NCBI RefSeq assembly: GCF_023898865.1
Contig: NZ_JAGSOV010000077.1
Coordinates: forward strand, 1 to 64,000
Length of the DNA: 64,000 nucleotides
Source: Pseudonocardia humida
GTDB lineage: Bacteria; Actinomycetota; Actinomycetes; Mycobacteriales; Pseudonocardiaceae
Direction: 5' to 3'
Below, in pieces: positions 1-8,548 of this stretch. Under the pieces are notes generated by a model that saw only the letters and a program-made list of their open reading frames with translations, was not told the origin of the DNA and searched no databases. Numbering within the stretch: the stretch's first letter is position 1; each line of letters begins with the position of its first letter. The translations under genes were made by a program, and so were the position numbers.

Positions 1-31
1 GGGGTGGGGCGACCGCGCCGTTCGCTCGACG

Positions 32-544
32 CTAGGCGTCGAGGACCTGGCCCTCGCGCTGCACGACCGGGGGTTCGGTCGACCACGGGAAGTTGATCCA
101 GCGGTCGGTGCGGCGCCACACGTACTCGCACTCGACGGTGCTGTGCGGCTTCTCGTAGACCACCGCGCAGCGCACGTCGGCGACGACGCCGGCGCAGAAG
201 TCGCGGACCAGCTTGAGCGTCGCCCCGGTGTCGGCGACGTCGTCGGCGACGAGGACCTTGGCCCCGGACAGGTCCAGCGCGTTGGGCACCGGCGGCAGCA
301 TGATCGGCACGGGGAGCCGTTCGTCGACGCCGGTGTAGAACTCGACGTTGGCGACGTGCAGGTTCTTCACGTCCAGCGCGTAGCCCAGGGCACCGGCCAC
401 GAACAGCCCGCCGCGGGCGATGGCCAGCACGATGTCGGCGCGGTAGCCGTCGTCGGCGACCATCTCGGCCAGTTCGCGGCTGGCGGTGCCGAACAGCTCC
501 CAGGTGAGGGTCTCGCGCTCGGGGGCGCTCTCGGCGGCGCTCAC
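32..544 (-). CDS. Phosphoribosyltransferase (xanthine/hypoxanthine PRTase-like)
   Basis: A 170-residue type I phosphoribosyltransferase that would use PRPP to salvage a purine base in the cytoplasm. The PRPP loop VLVADDVADTGATL is at about residues 97-110, and the C-terminal INFPW segment resembles xanthine/guanine PRTases (family knowledge). The chosen GTG start at 544 overlaps the ppm1 stop as GTGA, which implies translational coupling as last gene of lnt-ppm1-PRTase. The reading frame stays open far upstream but that part is antisense composition, not protein. The exact base used is unknown. Confidence 0.9.
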   Translation of the reverse strand: MSAAESAPERETLTWELFGTASRELAEMVADDGYRADIVLAIARGGLFVAGALGYALDVKNLHVANVEFYTGVDERLPVPIMLPPVPNALDLSGAKVLVADDVADTGATLKLVRDFCAGVVADVRCAVVYEKPHSTVECEYVWRRTDRWINFPWSTEPPVVQREGQVLDA

Positions 545-1425
545 GCGCGCACGGGGCCGTCGGAGACGGCGTCGTCGTCCACGGGCACCTGCGGGGCGGG
601 CGCGGACGACGCGGCGGTCGGGACGGCCTTCGGCGCGCTCTGCGAGGCCGCGTCGGGTTCGTCGGTGTCGGACGCGGGGGCGGTGCGGGTGGTCGGGCCG
701 GGGCGGCCCAGCATCCGCCGGATCCCCCACCGCCCGACCTGCCAGAGGGCCTCGCCGACGATCGCGCCGCTCATCTTGGACTTGCCGCGCTCGCGCTCGG
801 TGAACGTGATCGGCACCTCGACGACGCGGAACCCGCCCTGCAGCGCCCGCCAGGTCATGTCGATCTGGAAGCAGTAGCCCTGCGAGGCGACCGAGTCCAG
901 GTCGAGCTCGGCCAGCACCTGGCGGCGGAACGCCCGGTAGCCTGCGGTGACGTCGCGGGTGGGGATACCCAGCGCGAGCCGGGAGTACAGGCTCGCGCCG
1001 CGGGAGAGCCACTCGCGGTGCACGGGCCAGTTGCGGACCTCGCCGCCGGGCACGTAGCGCGAGCCCATCACCACGTCGGCGTCGGCGAGGGCCTCCAACA
1101 TGGACGGCAGCGCCTCGGGCGGGTGCGACCCGTCGGCGTCCATCTGCACGATGACCGGGTAGTCGCGCTCCATCGCCCACGCGAACGCGGCCAGGTACGC
1201 GGTGCCCAGCCCGGACTTGGCGGTGCGGTGCAGCACCTCGATCCGCGGGTCCGCTGCGGCCAGCTCCTCGGCCAGGTCCCCGGTGCCGTCCGGGCTGGCG
1301 TCGTCCACGACCAGGACGGAGGCGCCCGGCACGGTCCGGTGGAGCCGAGCCAGCAGCGGTCGGAGGTTGTCCCGCTCGTTGTAGGTCGGGATGACCACCA
1401 GTACCGCCCCCGTGGGCTCAGCCAT
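541..1425 (-). CDS. ppm1: Polyprenol monophosphomannose synthase (GT2)
   Basis: A GT2 glycosyltransferase of 294 residues expected to transfer mannose from GDP-mannose to polyprenyl phosphate at the inner membrane face, feeding lipoglycan and protein mannosylation. It shows VIPTYNERDN (about 11-20), VDDASPDGTGD (40-50) and the metal-binding DAD (96-98); the last 55 or so residues are a low-complexity tail. Start ATG at 1425 has an AGGAAGG ribosome site and overlaps the lnt stop by 8 bases. In M. tuberculosis Lnt and Ppm1 domains are fused in one protein; here they are separate overlapping genes. Confidence 0.95.
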   Translation of the reverse strand: MAEPTGAVLVVIPTYNERDNLRPLLARLHRTVPGASVLVVDDASPDGTGDLAEELAAADPRIEVLHRTAKSGLGTAYLAAFAWAMERDYPVIVQMDADGSHPPEALPSMLEALADADVVMGSRYVPGGEVRNWPVHREWLSRGASLYSRLALGIPTRDVTAGYRAFRRQVLAELDLDSVASQGYCFQIDMTWRALQGGFRVVEVPITFTERERGKSKMSGAIVGEALWQVGRWGIRRMLGRPGPTTRTAPASDTDEPDAASQSAPKAVPTAASSAPAPQVPVDDDAVSDGPVRA

Positions 1426-3085
1426 GCTCGTCCTTCCTGCCGCGCCTGCCTCGTCGCCGGACAACGACCCCGACGACGACGGCCCCCACTGACAACGCGA
1501 CCAGCACCCACTCGGGTGCGGATCGCCACCGGGTGGCCAGCGTAGTGGTGTCCTTCAGCGTCGGCTGATCGACCAGGATCCCCGGCTCGAACTGGCCGGT
1601 GCGCTGGGTGACGGTGCCGTCGGGGGCGATCATCGCGCTGACCCCGCTGGTGGTGGCGACGACGACGGGGCGGTCGTGCTCGACCGCGCGCACCCGGGAC
1701 ATGGCCAGCTGCTGGTAGGTCATGTCGGACAGGCCGAAGGTGGCGTTGTTGCTGGGCACCGCGAGCAGCGTGGCGCCGGCGTCGATGCTGTCGGCGACGA
1801 GGTCGTCGAAGGCGACCTCCCAGCAGATCACGTCGCCGACGCGCACCCCGGCCATGTCGACCGCGCCCGAGCCGGTGCCGTCGACGAAGTTGCCGCCGCG
1901 GTCGACGTAGGAGGAGAAGAGCCGGAAGAAGCCGCGCCACGGGATGTACTCGCCGAAGGGCTGCACGCGGCGCTTGTCGTTGCGCGCCACCGGGCCGGTC
2001 CCGGCCTCCCAGACCAGCGAGGAGTTGGTGGTGGTGGCGTCGGGGTTGCTGAGCACGGTGCCGACCAGGACGGGCGCGCCGACGGCCCGGGCGGCGCTGT
2101 CGATGGCGGCCGCGGCGTCGGGGTTGCGCAGCGGGTTGATGTCGCTGGAGTTCTCCGGCCAGATCACGATGTCGGGCTGCGGGCGGGTGCCCGCGGCGAC
2201 CTCGTCGGCCAGCTGCCGGGTGACCTTGACGTGGTTGTCGAGCACGGCGCGGCGCTGGGCGTTGAAGTCGAGCCCCAGGCGGGGCACGTTGCCCTGGATG
2301 GCCGCGACGGTGATGGTGCGCTGCGGGGTCCCCGGGGTGGGTGGGACCAGCCCGGCCAGCGGACCGGCGGCCAGTGCGGCGGCCACGGCCAGTGCGGGCA
2401 TCGCCGGGTTGCCCTTCACCGGTGAGCGGTGCACGACCAGCCTGCGCACCAGCTCGCCCGCGGCCAGCCCGGCCAGCACGGCGGCGTAGGACAGCAGCGG
2501 TTCGCCGCCGATCGCGGCGATGGGCAGCAGCGGCCCGTCGGGCTGGCCGAAGCCGACCCGGCCCCACGGCAGCCCGCCGAAGGGCACCCGCCCGCGCAGG
2601 GCCTCCCCCGCCACCCACACCGCCGCCGTCCACAGTGGAGCGCCCGGCAGGCGCGAGACCACGGACATGCCGGCCGCGGCCAGGCCGATGAACGCCGACT
2701 CGGCGACGGTGAGCGCCACCCACGGGACCGGGCCGACGTAGATGGAGGTCCAGCTCAGCAGCGGGAGCAGGAACCCCATCCCGAACAGGAAGCCGTAGCC
2801 GAAGCCGCTGCGCGCGCCGCGGCCCCACAGCACCGGCCCGAGCAGCGCGAACGCCGGCAGCGCCAGCCACCAGGTGGTGTAGGGCGGAAAGCTGAGGTAG
2901 AGCAGCACGCCGCCGCCCGCGGCCGCGGCGACCCGCGCGCACCGCCAGACCGGGGTGGCGCCGGGGCCCGGGTGGCGGCTGGTCAGCAGCCGGCGCAGCC
3001 GCCCCGCCTGCCCGCCCGCCCGCCCGGGGGCGGGACCCGCTTCGGCGGCGGGGTCGGCGCTCGGGTCGAGGGCGGGTGCGGCCAC
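1418..3085 (-). CDS. lnt: Apolipoprotein N-acyltransferase
   Basis: Adds the third acyl chain to lipoproteins; an integral membrane enzyme of 555 residues. About six hydrophobic segments span residues 50-245, followed by the nitrilase-like domain. The catalytic triad reads E311 in WPEN, K371 in NDKRR and C421 in VICWE. A last membrane helix lies at about 525-542. The start is uncertain: GTG at 3085 is the first start codon past the upstream gene's stop, without a clear ribosome site. It heads a tightly overlapping unit with ppm1 and the PRTase, coupling lipoprotein acylation and mannosyl-carrier synthesis. Confidence 0.93.
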   Translation of the reverse strand: MAAPALDPSADPAAEAGPAPGRAGGQAGRLRRLLTSRHPGPGATPVWRCARVAAAAGGGVLLYLSFPPYTTWWLALPAFALLGPVLWGRGARSGFGYGFLFGMGFLLPLLSWTSIYVGPVPWVALTVAESAFIGLAAAGMSVVSRLPGAPLWTAAVWVAGEALRGRVPFGGLPWGRVGFGQPDGPLLPIAAIGGEPLLSYAAVLAGLAAGELVRRLVVHRSPVKGNPAMPALAVAAALAAGPLAGLVPPTPGTPQRTITVAAIQGNVPRLGLDFNAQRRAVLDNHVKVTRQLADEVAAGTRPQPDIVIWPENSSDINPLRNPDAAAAIDSAARAVGAPVLVGTVLSNPDATTTNSSLVWEAGTGPVARNDKRRVQPFGEYIPWRGFFRLFSSYVDRGGNFVDGTGSGAVDMAGVRVGDVICWEVAFDDLVADSIDAGATLLAVPSNNATFGLSDMTYQQLAMSRVRAVEHDRPVVVATTSGVSAMIAPDGTVTQRTGQFEPGILVDQPTLKDTTTLATRWRSAPEWVLVALSVGAVVVGVVVRRRGRRGRKDEHG

Positions 3086-3153
3086 GGCTAAGGAGCGTAC
3101 GTGTCCGGTGTCAACCCACCGTGACGGCGGCTCGGATGCGATCGTCGGCCCGT

Positions 3154-3990
3154 TCAGGCGATGGCGAACAGGTGGGCGTTGCCCAGCGCGTCCAGGACGC
3201 CGGGGCCGGCGGGGCCGCCGTGGCGGCGGAACCACTCGTAGCCGTAGGTGTCGGCGAAGCCCTCCAGCGGGACGTCGGCCTCGTCGAGCTGGCTGGCGTG
3301 CGCGGTGATCGCGGCGCGCTTGCACGCCAGGTGCCCGGCGTCGCCGGTGACGGCGAGCGCGATCTCGCAGGTGGCCCGCCCGTAGGGCACCGCGGCCCAC
3401 TGGGCCGCGCCGTGCACCAGGTGCGGGCCGCCTTCACTGAGGTGCAGGTACTCGCGGTCGACGGTGACGCCGTAGCCGGTGATGCCGAGCAGGTCGGTGG
3501 CCGCGGCGCCGATGCGGAACGCGGCGCGGTGGTCGGGGTGGCCGTAGACGCCGTGCTCGTCGTCGTGCAGCAGCGCGCAGGCGCCCTCGGCGTCGGCGAT
3601 CTCGGCGACGCGGCGGGCCAGCTGCAGGGGGTCGCCGAGGGCGAGAGCGCGGTGGTGGGTGCCGGCCGGGCCGCCGGGCGCGCCGGAGTCGCGCCGCCCG
3701 AGCAGCACCAGCCGCGACACCCCGAGGAGTTCGGCGGAGCGTTCGAGCTCGGCCACCCGGCGCTGGGCCACCGTCTCCCCCGGGCGCAGGGGCACCCGCG
3801 ACTCGCCGAGCTCACCGGCGGTGGCCATCACCAGGACGGTGCGGGCGCCGGCGTCGGCGAGGCGGCGCAGCGTGATGCCGGTGAAGATCGACTCGTCGTC
3901 GGGGTGGGCGTGCAGGGCCAGGACGGTGCGGCCGCGCAGGTCGGGCACGGGGATGTCGGACGCGGACGCGGGGATCGGCGCAGGGATCAC
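3154..3990 (-). CDS. PIG-L family zinc deacetylase
   Basis: A 278-residue LmbE/PIG-L fold protein, likely a zinc-dependent N-acetyl-sugar deacetylase. The metal motif AHPDDE is at 28-33 and HPDH at 151-154. Actinobacteria carry several such enzymes (MshB and Mca in mycothiol metabolism among them). The sequence fits the family, but nothing here fixes the substrate, so I do not assign mshB. Start GTG at 3990. It lies 68 bp upstream of lnt on the same strand and might be cotranscribed. The 173 bp between it and the amidohydrolase stop holds no recognisable element. Confidence 0.88.
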   Translation of the reverse strand: MIPAPIPASASDIPVPDLRGRTVLALHAHPDDESIFTGITLRRLADAGARTVLVMATAGELGESRVPLRPGETVAQRRVAELERSAELLGVSRLVLLGRRDSGAPGGPAGTHHRALALGDPLQLARRVAEIADAEGACALLHDDEHGVYGHPDHRAAFRIGAAATDLLGITGYGVTVDREYLHLSEGGPHLVHGAAQWAAVPYGRATCEIALAVTGDAGHLACKRAAITAHASQLDEADVPLEGFADTYGYEWFRRHGGPAGPGVLDALGNAHLFAIA

Positions 3991-4163
3991 GGGGACGTCG
4001 CAGACGTGCGGGGCCGGAGCGGCCGGGGCGGACGGGAGCGGGGTGCGGTCAGCTGCGACAGCAGCGACAGCAGCCCGGACACCGGAGCACGCCCGAGGGG
4101 GCTGCGCTCGCGGTGGCCGTCCGGTCCGTCACGGCGCGTATGGTGCCACACCCGCTGTGGCGA

Positions 4164-5570
4164 TCACCCGGCCGACCCCGGTGTGTCGCTCAGGGTGTCG
4201 TGCAGGAGCCGGCCGCGCTGCACGGTGCGCAGGCACCGGGGGGTGCCGGGCGCTCCGCCCAGCGGGTCGGTGCCGTCCCAGACGGCGTAGGAGGCGGGCG
4301 CGCCCGCGACCAGGCGCCCGGCGGTGGGCGTGCGGTCGCCCGCGGCGCGGTGCCCGCCGACGGTGTGCGCGGTCAGGGCCTGCGCCGCGGTGAGCCCGGA
4401 GCTGGGGGTGCGGTGCGCCACGGCGGCCCGCACGGCCTCCCACGGGCCGACCGGGGTCACCGGGGCGTCCGAGCCCAGGGCGAGCACCACGCCGGCGGCG
4501 TGCAGGCGCGCGTAGGGGTTCATCCCGGCGGCGCGGTCGGGTCCGAGCCGCTCGGCGTACATGCCGGTCGGGCCGCCCCAGCAGGCGTCGAACAGCGGTT
4601 GCACGCTGGCCACGACGCCGAGCGCCGCGAGCTCTGCGGCCTGGGCGGGGTCGAGCATCTCCAGGTGCTCGATGCGGTGGGCGGGGTGCGCACGCGCGGT
4701 GGTGCGGCGGGCGGCGTCGCCCAGCCCGGCCAGCGCGGCGTCGGCGGCGGCGTCGCCGATCACGTGGAAGCCGGCCTGCACCCCGGCCAGGGTGCAGGCC
4801 GCGACGTGCGCGGCGATCGCGTCGGGGTCGAGGTAGCGGTGCCCGGCGTGGGTGGGCTCGTCGGCGTAGGGGGCGCGCAGGGCGGCCGTGCGCGAGCCGA
4901 GGGAGCCGTCGACGAACAGGTCGCCGGCCAGCCCGCGGGCGCCGGTGGCGGCCAGCAGCTCGCGGGCCTCGTCGGCGGTGCGCACCGCCTGCCCCCAGTA
5001 GCCGACGACGTCCGGGCCGAGCTCGCCGGCCAGCGCCAGCAGCGCGGCGAGGTCGGCGACCGAGGAGATGTCGGGCCCGGCGCACTCGTGCACGACGCCG
5101 ACGCCGCGGGTCGCGGTGTCGGCGAGGAAGGCGCGCTGGGCGGCCTCGCGGGTGCGGGCGTCCACGGCGGCCAGCGCGGCGCGGCGGGCGTGGTGGTGGG
5201 CCTGGGTGCTCAGCGGGCCGCTCGACCAGCCGCGGGCCCCGACGGCGGCCGGGGCCCGCTCCAGCAGCGCGCTGGACACCAGTGCGGAGTGCACGTCGAC
5301 GCGGCTGAGGTAGACCGGTGCGCCGGCGGCGGCGCGGTCGAGAGCGGCGCGGTCGGGCGCGGGCCCCGGCCAGTCCAGCTCCTGCCAGCCGTGGCCCCAC
5401 ACCAGCGCGCCGGGGCGGGCCGCGGCGCGGGCGGCTACGGCGTCGAGCAGGGCGCGCGGCGACGGGCACCCGGTCAGGTCCAGGCCGTCGACGAGCAGGC
5501 CGGTGGCGGTGGCGTGCACGTGGGCGTCCACGAACGCCGGGGTGATCGTCGCCCCGGCGAGGTCGAGCAC
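4164..5570 (-). CDS. Amidohydrolase, YtcJ-like, 5' end unresolved
   Basis: A metal-dependent hydrolase of the amidohydrolase_3 type. HxH metal ligands sit in DAHVHA (residues 15-20), a later metal His in GFHVIGDA, and SDAPV near the C terminus. The GTG at 5570 gives 468 residues but lacks the small N-terminal beta sandwich. The same frame continues upstream with family-like sequence (FPEAVETDGERITWTG) up to an in-frame TAG at 5715-5717, with no ATG, GTG or TTG between. The missing stretch coincides with the homopolymer tract at 5664-5710, so the true start may be lost to a sequence error or lesion there. Confidence 0.82.
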   Translation of the reverse strand: MLDLAGATITPAFVDAHVHATATGLLVDGLDLTGCPSPRALLDAVAARAAARPGALVWGHGWQELDWPGPAPDRAALDRAAAGAPVYLSRVDVHSALVSSALLERAPAAVGARGWSSGPLSTQAHHHARRAALAAVDARTREAAQRAFLADTATRGVGVVHECAGPDISSVADLAALLALAGELGPDVVGYWGQAVRTADEARELLAATGARGLAGDLFVDGSLGSRTAALRAPYADEPTHAGHRYLDPDAIAAHVAACTLAGVQAGFHVIGDAAADAALAGLGDAARRTTARAHPAHRIEHLEMLDPAQAAELAALGVVASVQPLFDACWGGPTGMYAERLGPDRAAGMNPYARLHAAGVVLALGSDAPVTPVGPWEAVRAAVAHRTPSSGLTAAQALTAHTVGGHRAAGDRTPTAGRLVAGAPASYAVWDGTDPLGGAPGTPRCLRTVQRGRLLHDTLSDTPGSAG

Positions 5571-5663
5571 CGCACCGGGGCGTTCGAGGGACTGCGCGGC
5601 CGAGCCGGTCCAGGTGATGCGCTCGCCGTCGGTCTCGACGGCCTCCGGGAACGACGCGGCGGC

Positions 5664-5710
5664 GGGGGGGGGGGCCCCCGCGCCCCCCCGCCCGGTGGGG
5701 GGGCCCCCCG
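5664..5710. repeat. G/C homopolymer tract
   Basis: Runs of 11 G, 5 C, 7 C, 7 G and 6 C are packed into 47 bp between pspC and the amidohydrolase. The C7 and second G7 runs can pair as a hairpin, so it could end pspC transcription. It also falls where the amidohydrolase N terminus should be encoded. Such runs are prone to length errors in sequencing. Confidence 0.9.
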
Positions 5711-5725
5711 CGGTCTACCTGATGA

Positions 5726-5929
5726 TCAGTGGTCGCGGTTGGGCATGAACAGCCACAGCACCAGGTACGCGATCACCTGGGAGCCGGGCAGCACGATCGA
5801 CAGCACGAACAGCAGCCGGACCATGAACACGCTCCAGCCGAAGCGCTGGGCCAGGCCCGCGCAGACGCCGGCGATCATCCTGCCGTTTCGCGGTCGGGTC
5901 ATCGTCCTGCGGGTGGCGGGCGTCGTCAC
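5726..5929 (-). CDS. PspC domain membrane protein
   Basis: A 67-residue PspC-domain protein with a basic N terminus, the GVCAGLA motif at 22-28 and a hydrophobic segment at about 33-62. PspC proteins act in envelope-stress sensing at the membrane. Start GTG at 5929 has GAAGGAG 7 nt upstream. No pspA is adjacent. Upstream on this strand is a GGAAC-N15-GTTCC arrangement (6017 to 5993) that could be an ECF-sigma-type promoter, which would fit envelope stress, but this is weak inference. Confidence 0.9.
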   Translation of the reverse strand: MTTPATRRTMTRPRNGRMIAGVCAGLAQRFGWSVFMVRLLFVLSIVLPGSQVIAYLVLWLFMPNRDH

Positions 5930-6282
5930 GTCGTGACTCCTTCTCTCGGGTGTCTTCCCGTGTCGGGTTCCCGAGTGGTCGGTCGGTTACCCGGAACTCG
6001 CGTTTCTGCGATGTTCCTGACAACAACTGTGCCGTCGTGGCGCTGCCCGGCACTCGGTGATGACCCTGAGCGCGACCCCGGTGTTCGGCCCGCCCGGCCG
6101 GGGTCGAGGCCGCCACCCCCGCCGCGCCGACCCGAACCGGCCCGACCGGCTGGGCCGGCGGTGGGATCGTGTCCACGCTGCGTCATGCCCACATCCCCCG
6201 GTCGGGCGAAGGCGTCGGGTTGTCCACAGGCGGCGGTGAACGCACTGGCCAGGGCGGGTGCGACCGCCCTAGCGTCCTGTCC
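5930..6282. other. Divergent intergenic region pspC / SGNH hydrolase
   Basis: This 353-bp stretch holds no convincing gene. It carries the imperfect dyad GGAAC (5993-5997) and GTTCC (6013-6017) before pspC and the leaderless promoter of the SGNH gene at its right end. The middle is GC-rich without clear structure. Confidence 0.6.
6270..6275 (+). promoter_or_regulatory. Leaderless -10 box, SGNH hydrolase
   Basis: TAGCGT ends 7 nt before GTG 6283, so transcription should start at or next to the start codon. Confidence 0.65.
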
Positions 6283-7341
6283 GTGACCCGGACTCCCCGC
6301 CGCCCCGGCCCCGCCGTGACCGTCGCGGCGCTGGCCGCCTGCGCGCTGCTCGGCGCCGCCCTGCTCGGCGCGCCGTCCGCCGCCGCGGACCCGCGCCCGA
6401 CGGCCGTCGTGGTCCTGGGCGACAGCGTCGCCTCCGGGGAGGGCGCGGGCGACTACGAGGAGGGCACGCGCGGCGAGGGCGGCAACTGGTGCCACCGCTC
6501 CGCGCACGCCTACGTGCACCGCACCGGCCTGGCCGAGCGCTCGGTCAACCTGGCCTGCTCCGGGGCCGACTCCGCCGACGTCGCGTTCGGCCCGGGCACC
6601 GACAGCGCCGAGGGCTCGCAGGCCGAGCGGCTGGTCGAGGTGGCCACCCGCTACCGGGTCACCACGGTGCTCGTGCAGCTGGGCAGCAACGACGACGCCG
6701 CGCTGGTCGCCACCGCCATCGCCTGCATCCGCGCGTTCCTCGACGTCACCACCCCGCCCTGCCGCCAGAGCGTGGGCCCGCTGCTCGACGAGCGGATGGC
6801 GGCCACCGCGGTGAAGGTGCAGGGCGCCGTGCAGGACGTGCGCCGGGCCATGGAGCGCGCCGGCTACCGGCCCGACCGCTACCAGCTCGTGCTGTCCTCC
6901 TACGCCGCGGCGAGCACCGAGCACATGGTCGGGGTGCCCGGGCTGATCGGCTGCCCCTACAGCCGGGCCGACGCGGGGTGGGGCCGCACCACGCTGTTCC
7001 CGCGGCTGTCGGCCGCGCTGGCCGGGGTGGCCGAGCGCACCGGGGCGCGCTTCCTGGACATGACCCGGGCCACCGAGGGCCGCGAGGCCTGCTCGCGGCC
7101 CGACCCCGCCCAGGAGTGGCAGCGCCGGCTCACCGTCGACCCGCACGCGTTCGCCTACGGCGGTCTGGACGCCGCCGCCTACCACGTGGCCGCCGAGTCG
7201 TTCCACCCCTCGGCGGCCGGGCAGGCCGCGTTCGGCGGCTGCGTGGGCGAGTTCGTGCGCTCGTCCCTGGCCTCCGCGGCCTGCGTCCCGGTCGACGGGG
7301 GGCTGCAGGTGCAGCGCACCGTGCAGACCCCCGCCGCGTGA
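6283..7341 (+). CDS. Secreted SGNH/GDSL hydrolase
   Basis: A 352-residue exported esterase-type hydrolase. A signal peptide with a hydrophobic core at about 10-30 ends in APSAAADP. Block I GDSVASGEGA carries the nucleophile Ser, block III is LGSNDD, and the C-terminal catalytic pair lies in ESFHPSAAGQ. Cysteines in NWCHRS, LACSG and later suggest extracellular disulfides. Start GTG 6283 is chosen because TAGCGT sits 7 nt upstream; an upstream ATG at 6169 would bury the signal peptide. It converges with the peptidase gene, stop to stop 30 bp apart. Substrate (lipid or acetylated sugar) not predictable. Confidence 0.9.
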   Translation: MTRTPRRPGPAVTVAALAACALLGAALLGAPSAAADPRPTAVVVLGDSVASGEGAGDYEEGTRGEGGNWCHRSAHAYVHRTGLAERSVNLACSGADSADVAFGPGTDSAEGSQAERLVEVATRYRVTTVLVQLGSNDDAALVATAIACIRAFLDVTTPPCRQSVGPLLDERMAATAVKVQGAVQDVRRAMERAGYRPDRYQLVLSSYAAASTEHMVGVPGLIGCPYSRADAGWGRTTLFPRLSAALAGVAERTGARFLDMTRATEGREACSRPDPAQEWQRRLTVDPHAFAYGGLDAAAYHVAAESFHPSAAGQAAFGGCVGEFVRSSLASAACVPVDGGLQVQRTVQTPAA

Positions 7342-7371
7342 CCGGGCGGTCGCTCCCGCTCGGTCGACCCG

Positions 7372-8517
7372 CTAGAGCACCACGAGGTCGTGGGGGCGGT
7401 TGTTCAGGCTCTCGCAGCCGTCCTCGGTGACCACCACGATGTCCTCGATGCGCGCGCCCCACTCGCCGGCGAAGTACACCCCCGGCTCGACGCTGAACGC
7501 CATGCCCGGCTCCAGCGCGATCGCGTTGCCCGCGACGATGTAGGGGTCCTCGTGCACGTCCAGGCCGATGCCGTGACCGGTGCGGTGGATGAACCGCTCG
7601 CCCAGCCCCGCCGCGACGATCGGCTCGCGGGCCGCGGCGTCGATCGACTCCGCGCTCGCGCCCGGGCGCACGGCGGCGACGGAGCGCCGCTGGGCGTCCT
7701 GCAGCACGGCGTAGGCCTCGCGGACCGCCGCGGCGGGCTCGGCGCCCACCGCGTAGGTGCGGGTGCTGTCGGAGTAGTAGCCGCTGGGCAGCGGACCGCC
7801 GATGTCGATGACGACGACGTCGCCGGAGCCGATCTCGCGGTCGGACACGTCGTGGTGCGGGCTGGCGCCGTTGGGCCCGGAGCCGACGATGACGAACGCG
7901 GCCAACGTGTGGCCCTCCTCCAGGATCGCCGCGGAGATGTCCGCCCCGACCTGGGCCTCGGTGCGCCCGGGCTTGAGGAACTCGCCCATGCGGGCGTGCA
8001 CGCGGTCGATCGCCGCCGCGGCGGCGCGCAGCTCGGCGACCTCGGCGGCGTCCTTGCGCATGCGCAGCTCGCGCAGCACCGGCCCGGCCAGCGTCTGCGC
8101 GGCCTCGGGCAGGGCGTCGCGCAGGCCCAGCACGTGCGCGGCGGGCATGGCGTCGGCGACCGCGAGCCGGGTCGGACCGCCGGCCAGGTCGCTGACCAGC
8201 AGGTGCGGGTCCTCGCCGTCGGTCCAGGTGACGACCTCGATGCCCAGCTCCTCGAGCGGGACACCGGCCAGTCCGGGCGCCTCGAGCTTGGGCACCACCA
8301 GCGCGGGCGGGGCCCGGTGCCCGGTGGCCGGCAGCACCAGGCAGGTGAGCCGCTCGTGCGACTCCCCGCCGATGCCCAGCAGGTAGCGCAGGTCGGTCCC
8401 GGGGGTGATGAGCAGCAGGTCGACGTCGTGCCCGGCGGCCACCTCGCCGGCCCGCCGCAGGCGGTCGGCGAGCAGCTCGGTCGGCACGGCCGGGGAACGC
8501 GGGGGCGCCGATGTCAT
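7372..8517 (-). CDS. M24 family Xaa-Pro dipeptidase
   Basis: A 381-residue aminopeptidase P-type metallopeptidase, cytoplasmic, cleaving Xaa-Pro bonds. A creatinase-like N-terminal domain (1-130) precedes the pita-bread domain. Metal ligands are visible as D in VVIDIGG, D in SDSTRTY, H in RTGHGIGLDVHE, E in VEPGVYF and E in ARIEDI. Start ATG at 8517 is preceded by TACCCT 7 nt upstream. It diverges from the 5'-3' exonuclease gene, the same arrangement as pepE and Rv2090 in M. tuberculosis (recalled), so the pair is probably ancestral. Confidence 0.93.
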   Translation of the reverse strand: MTSAPPRSPAVPTELLADRLRRAGEVAAGHDVDLLLITPGTDLRYLLGIGGESHERLTCLVLPATGHRAPPALVVPKLEAPGLAGVPLEELGIEVVTWTDGEDPHLLVSDLAGGPTRLAVADAMPAAHVLGLRDALPEAAQTLAGPVLRELRMRKDAAEVAELRAAAAAIDRVHARMGEFLKPGRTEAQVGADISAAILEEGHTLAAFVIVGSGPNGASPHHDVSDREIGSGDVVVIDIGGPLPSGYYSDSTRTYAVGAEPAAAVREAYAVLQDAQRRSVAAVRPGASAESIDAAAREPIVAAGLGERFIHRTGHGIGLDVHEDPYIVAGNAIALEPGMAFSVEPGVYFAGEWGARIEDIVVVTEDGCESLNNRPHDLVVL

Positions 8518-8524
8518 GGCGGCA

Positions 8525-8542
8525 AGGGTATTCGGGCAAGCT
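8525..8542. promoter_or_regulatory. Back-to-back leaderless promoters
   Basis: Only 31 bp separate the two start codons. TACCCT (minus, 8530-8525) stands 7 nt before ATG 8517, and the weaker CAAGCT (plus, 8537-8542) 6 nt before GTG 8549. The two polymerase footprints must overlap, so the promoters may interfere. Confidence 0.55.
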
Positions 8543-8548
8543 GGCGCG

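Noticed and set aside
3154..3990. Calling the PIG-L deacetylase mshB
   Set aside because: Family motifs alone cannot separate MshB, Mca and other PIG-L enzymes, and no mycothiol gene is nearby.
4113..5936. A 607-codon plus-strand open frame
   Set aside because: It is antisense to the amidohydrolase and made of Gly/Ala/Arg/Val-rich sequence typical of GC-driven shadow frames; the minus strand carries real motifs.
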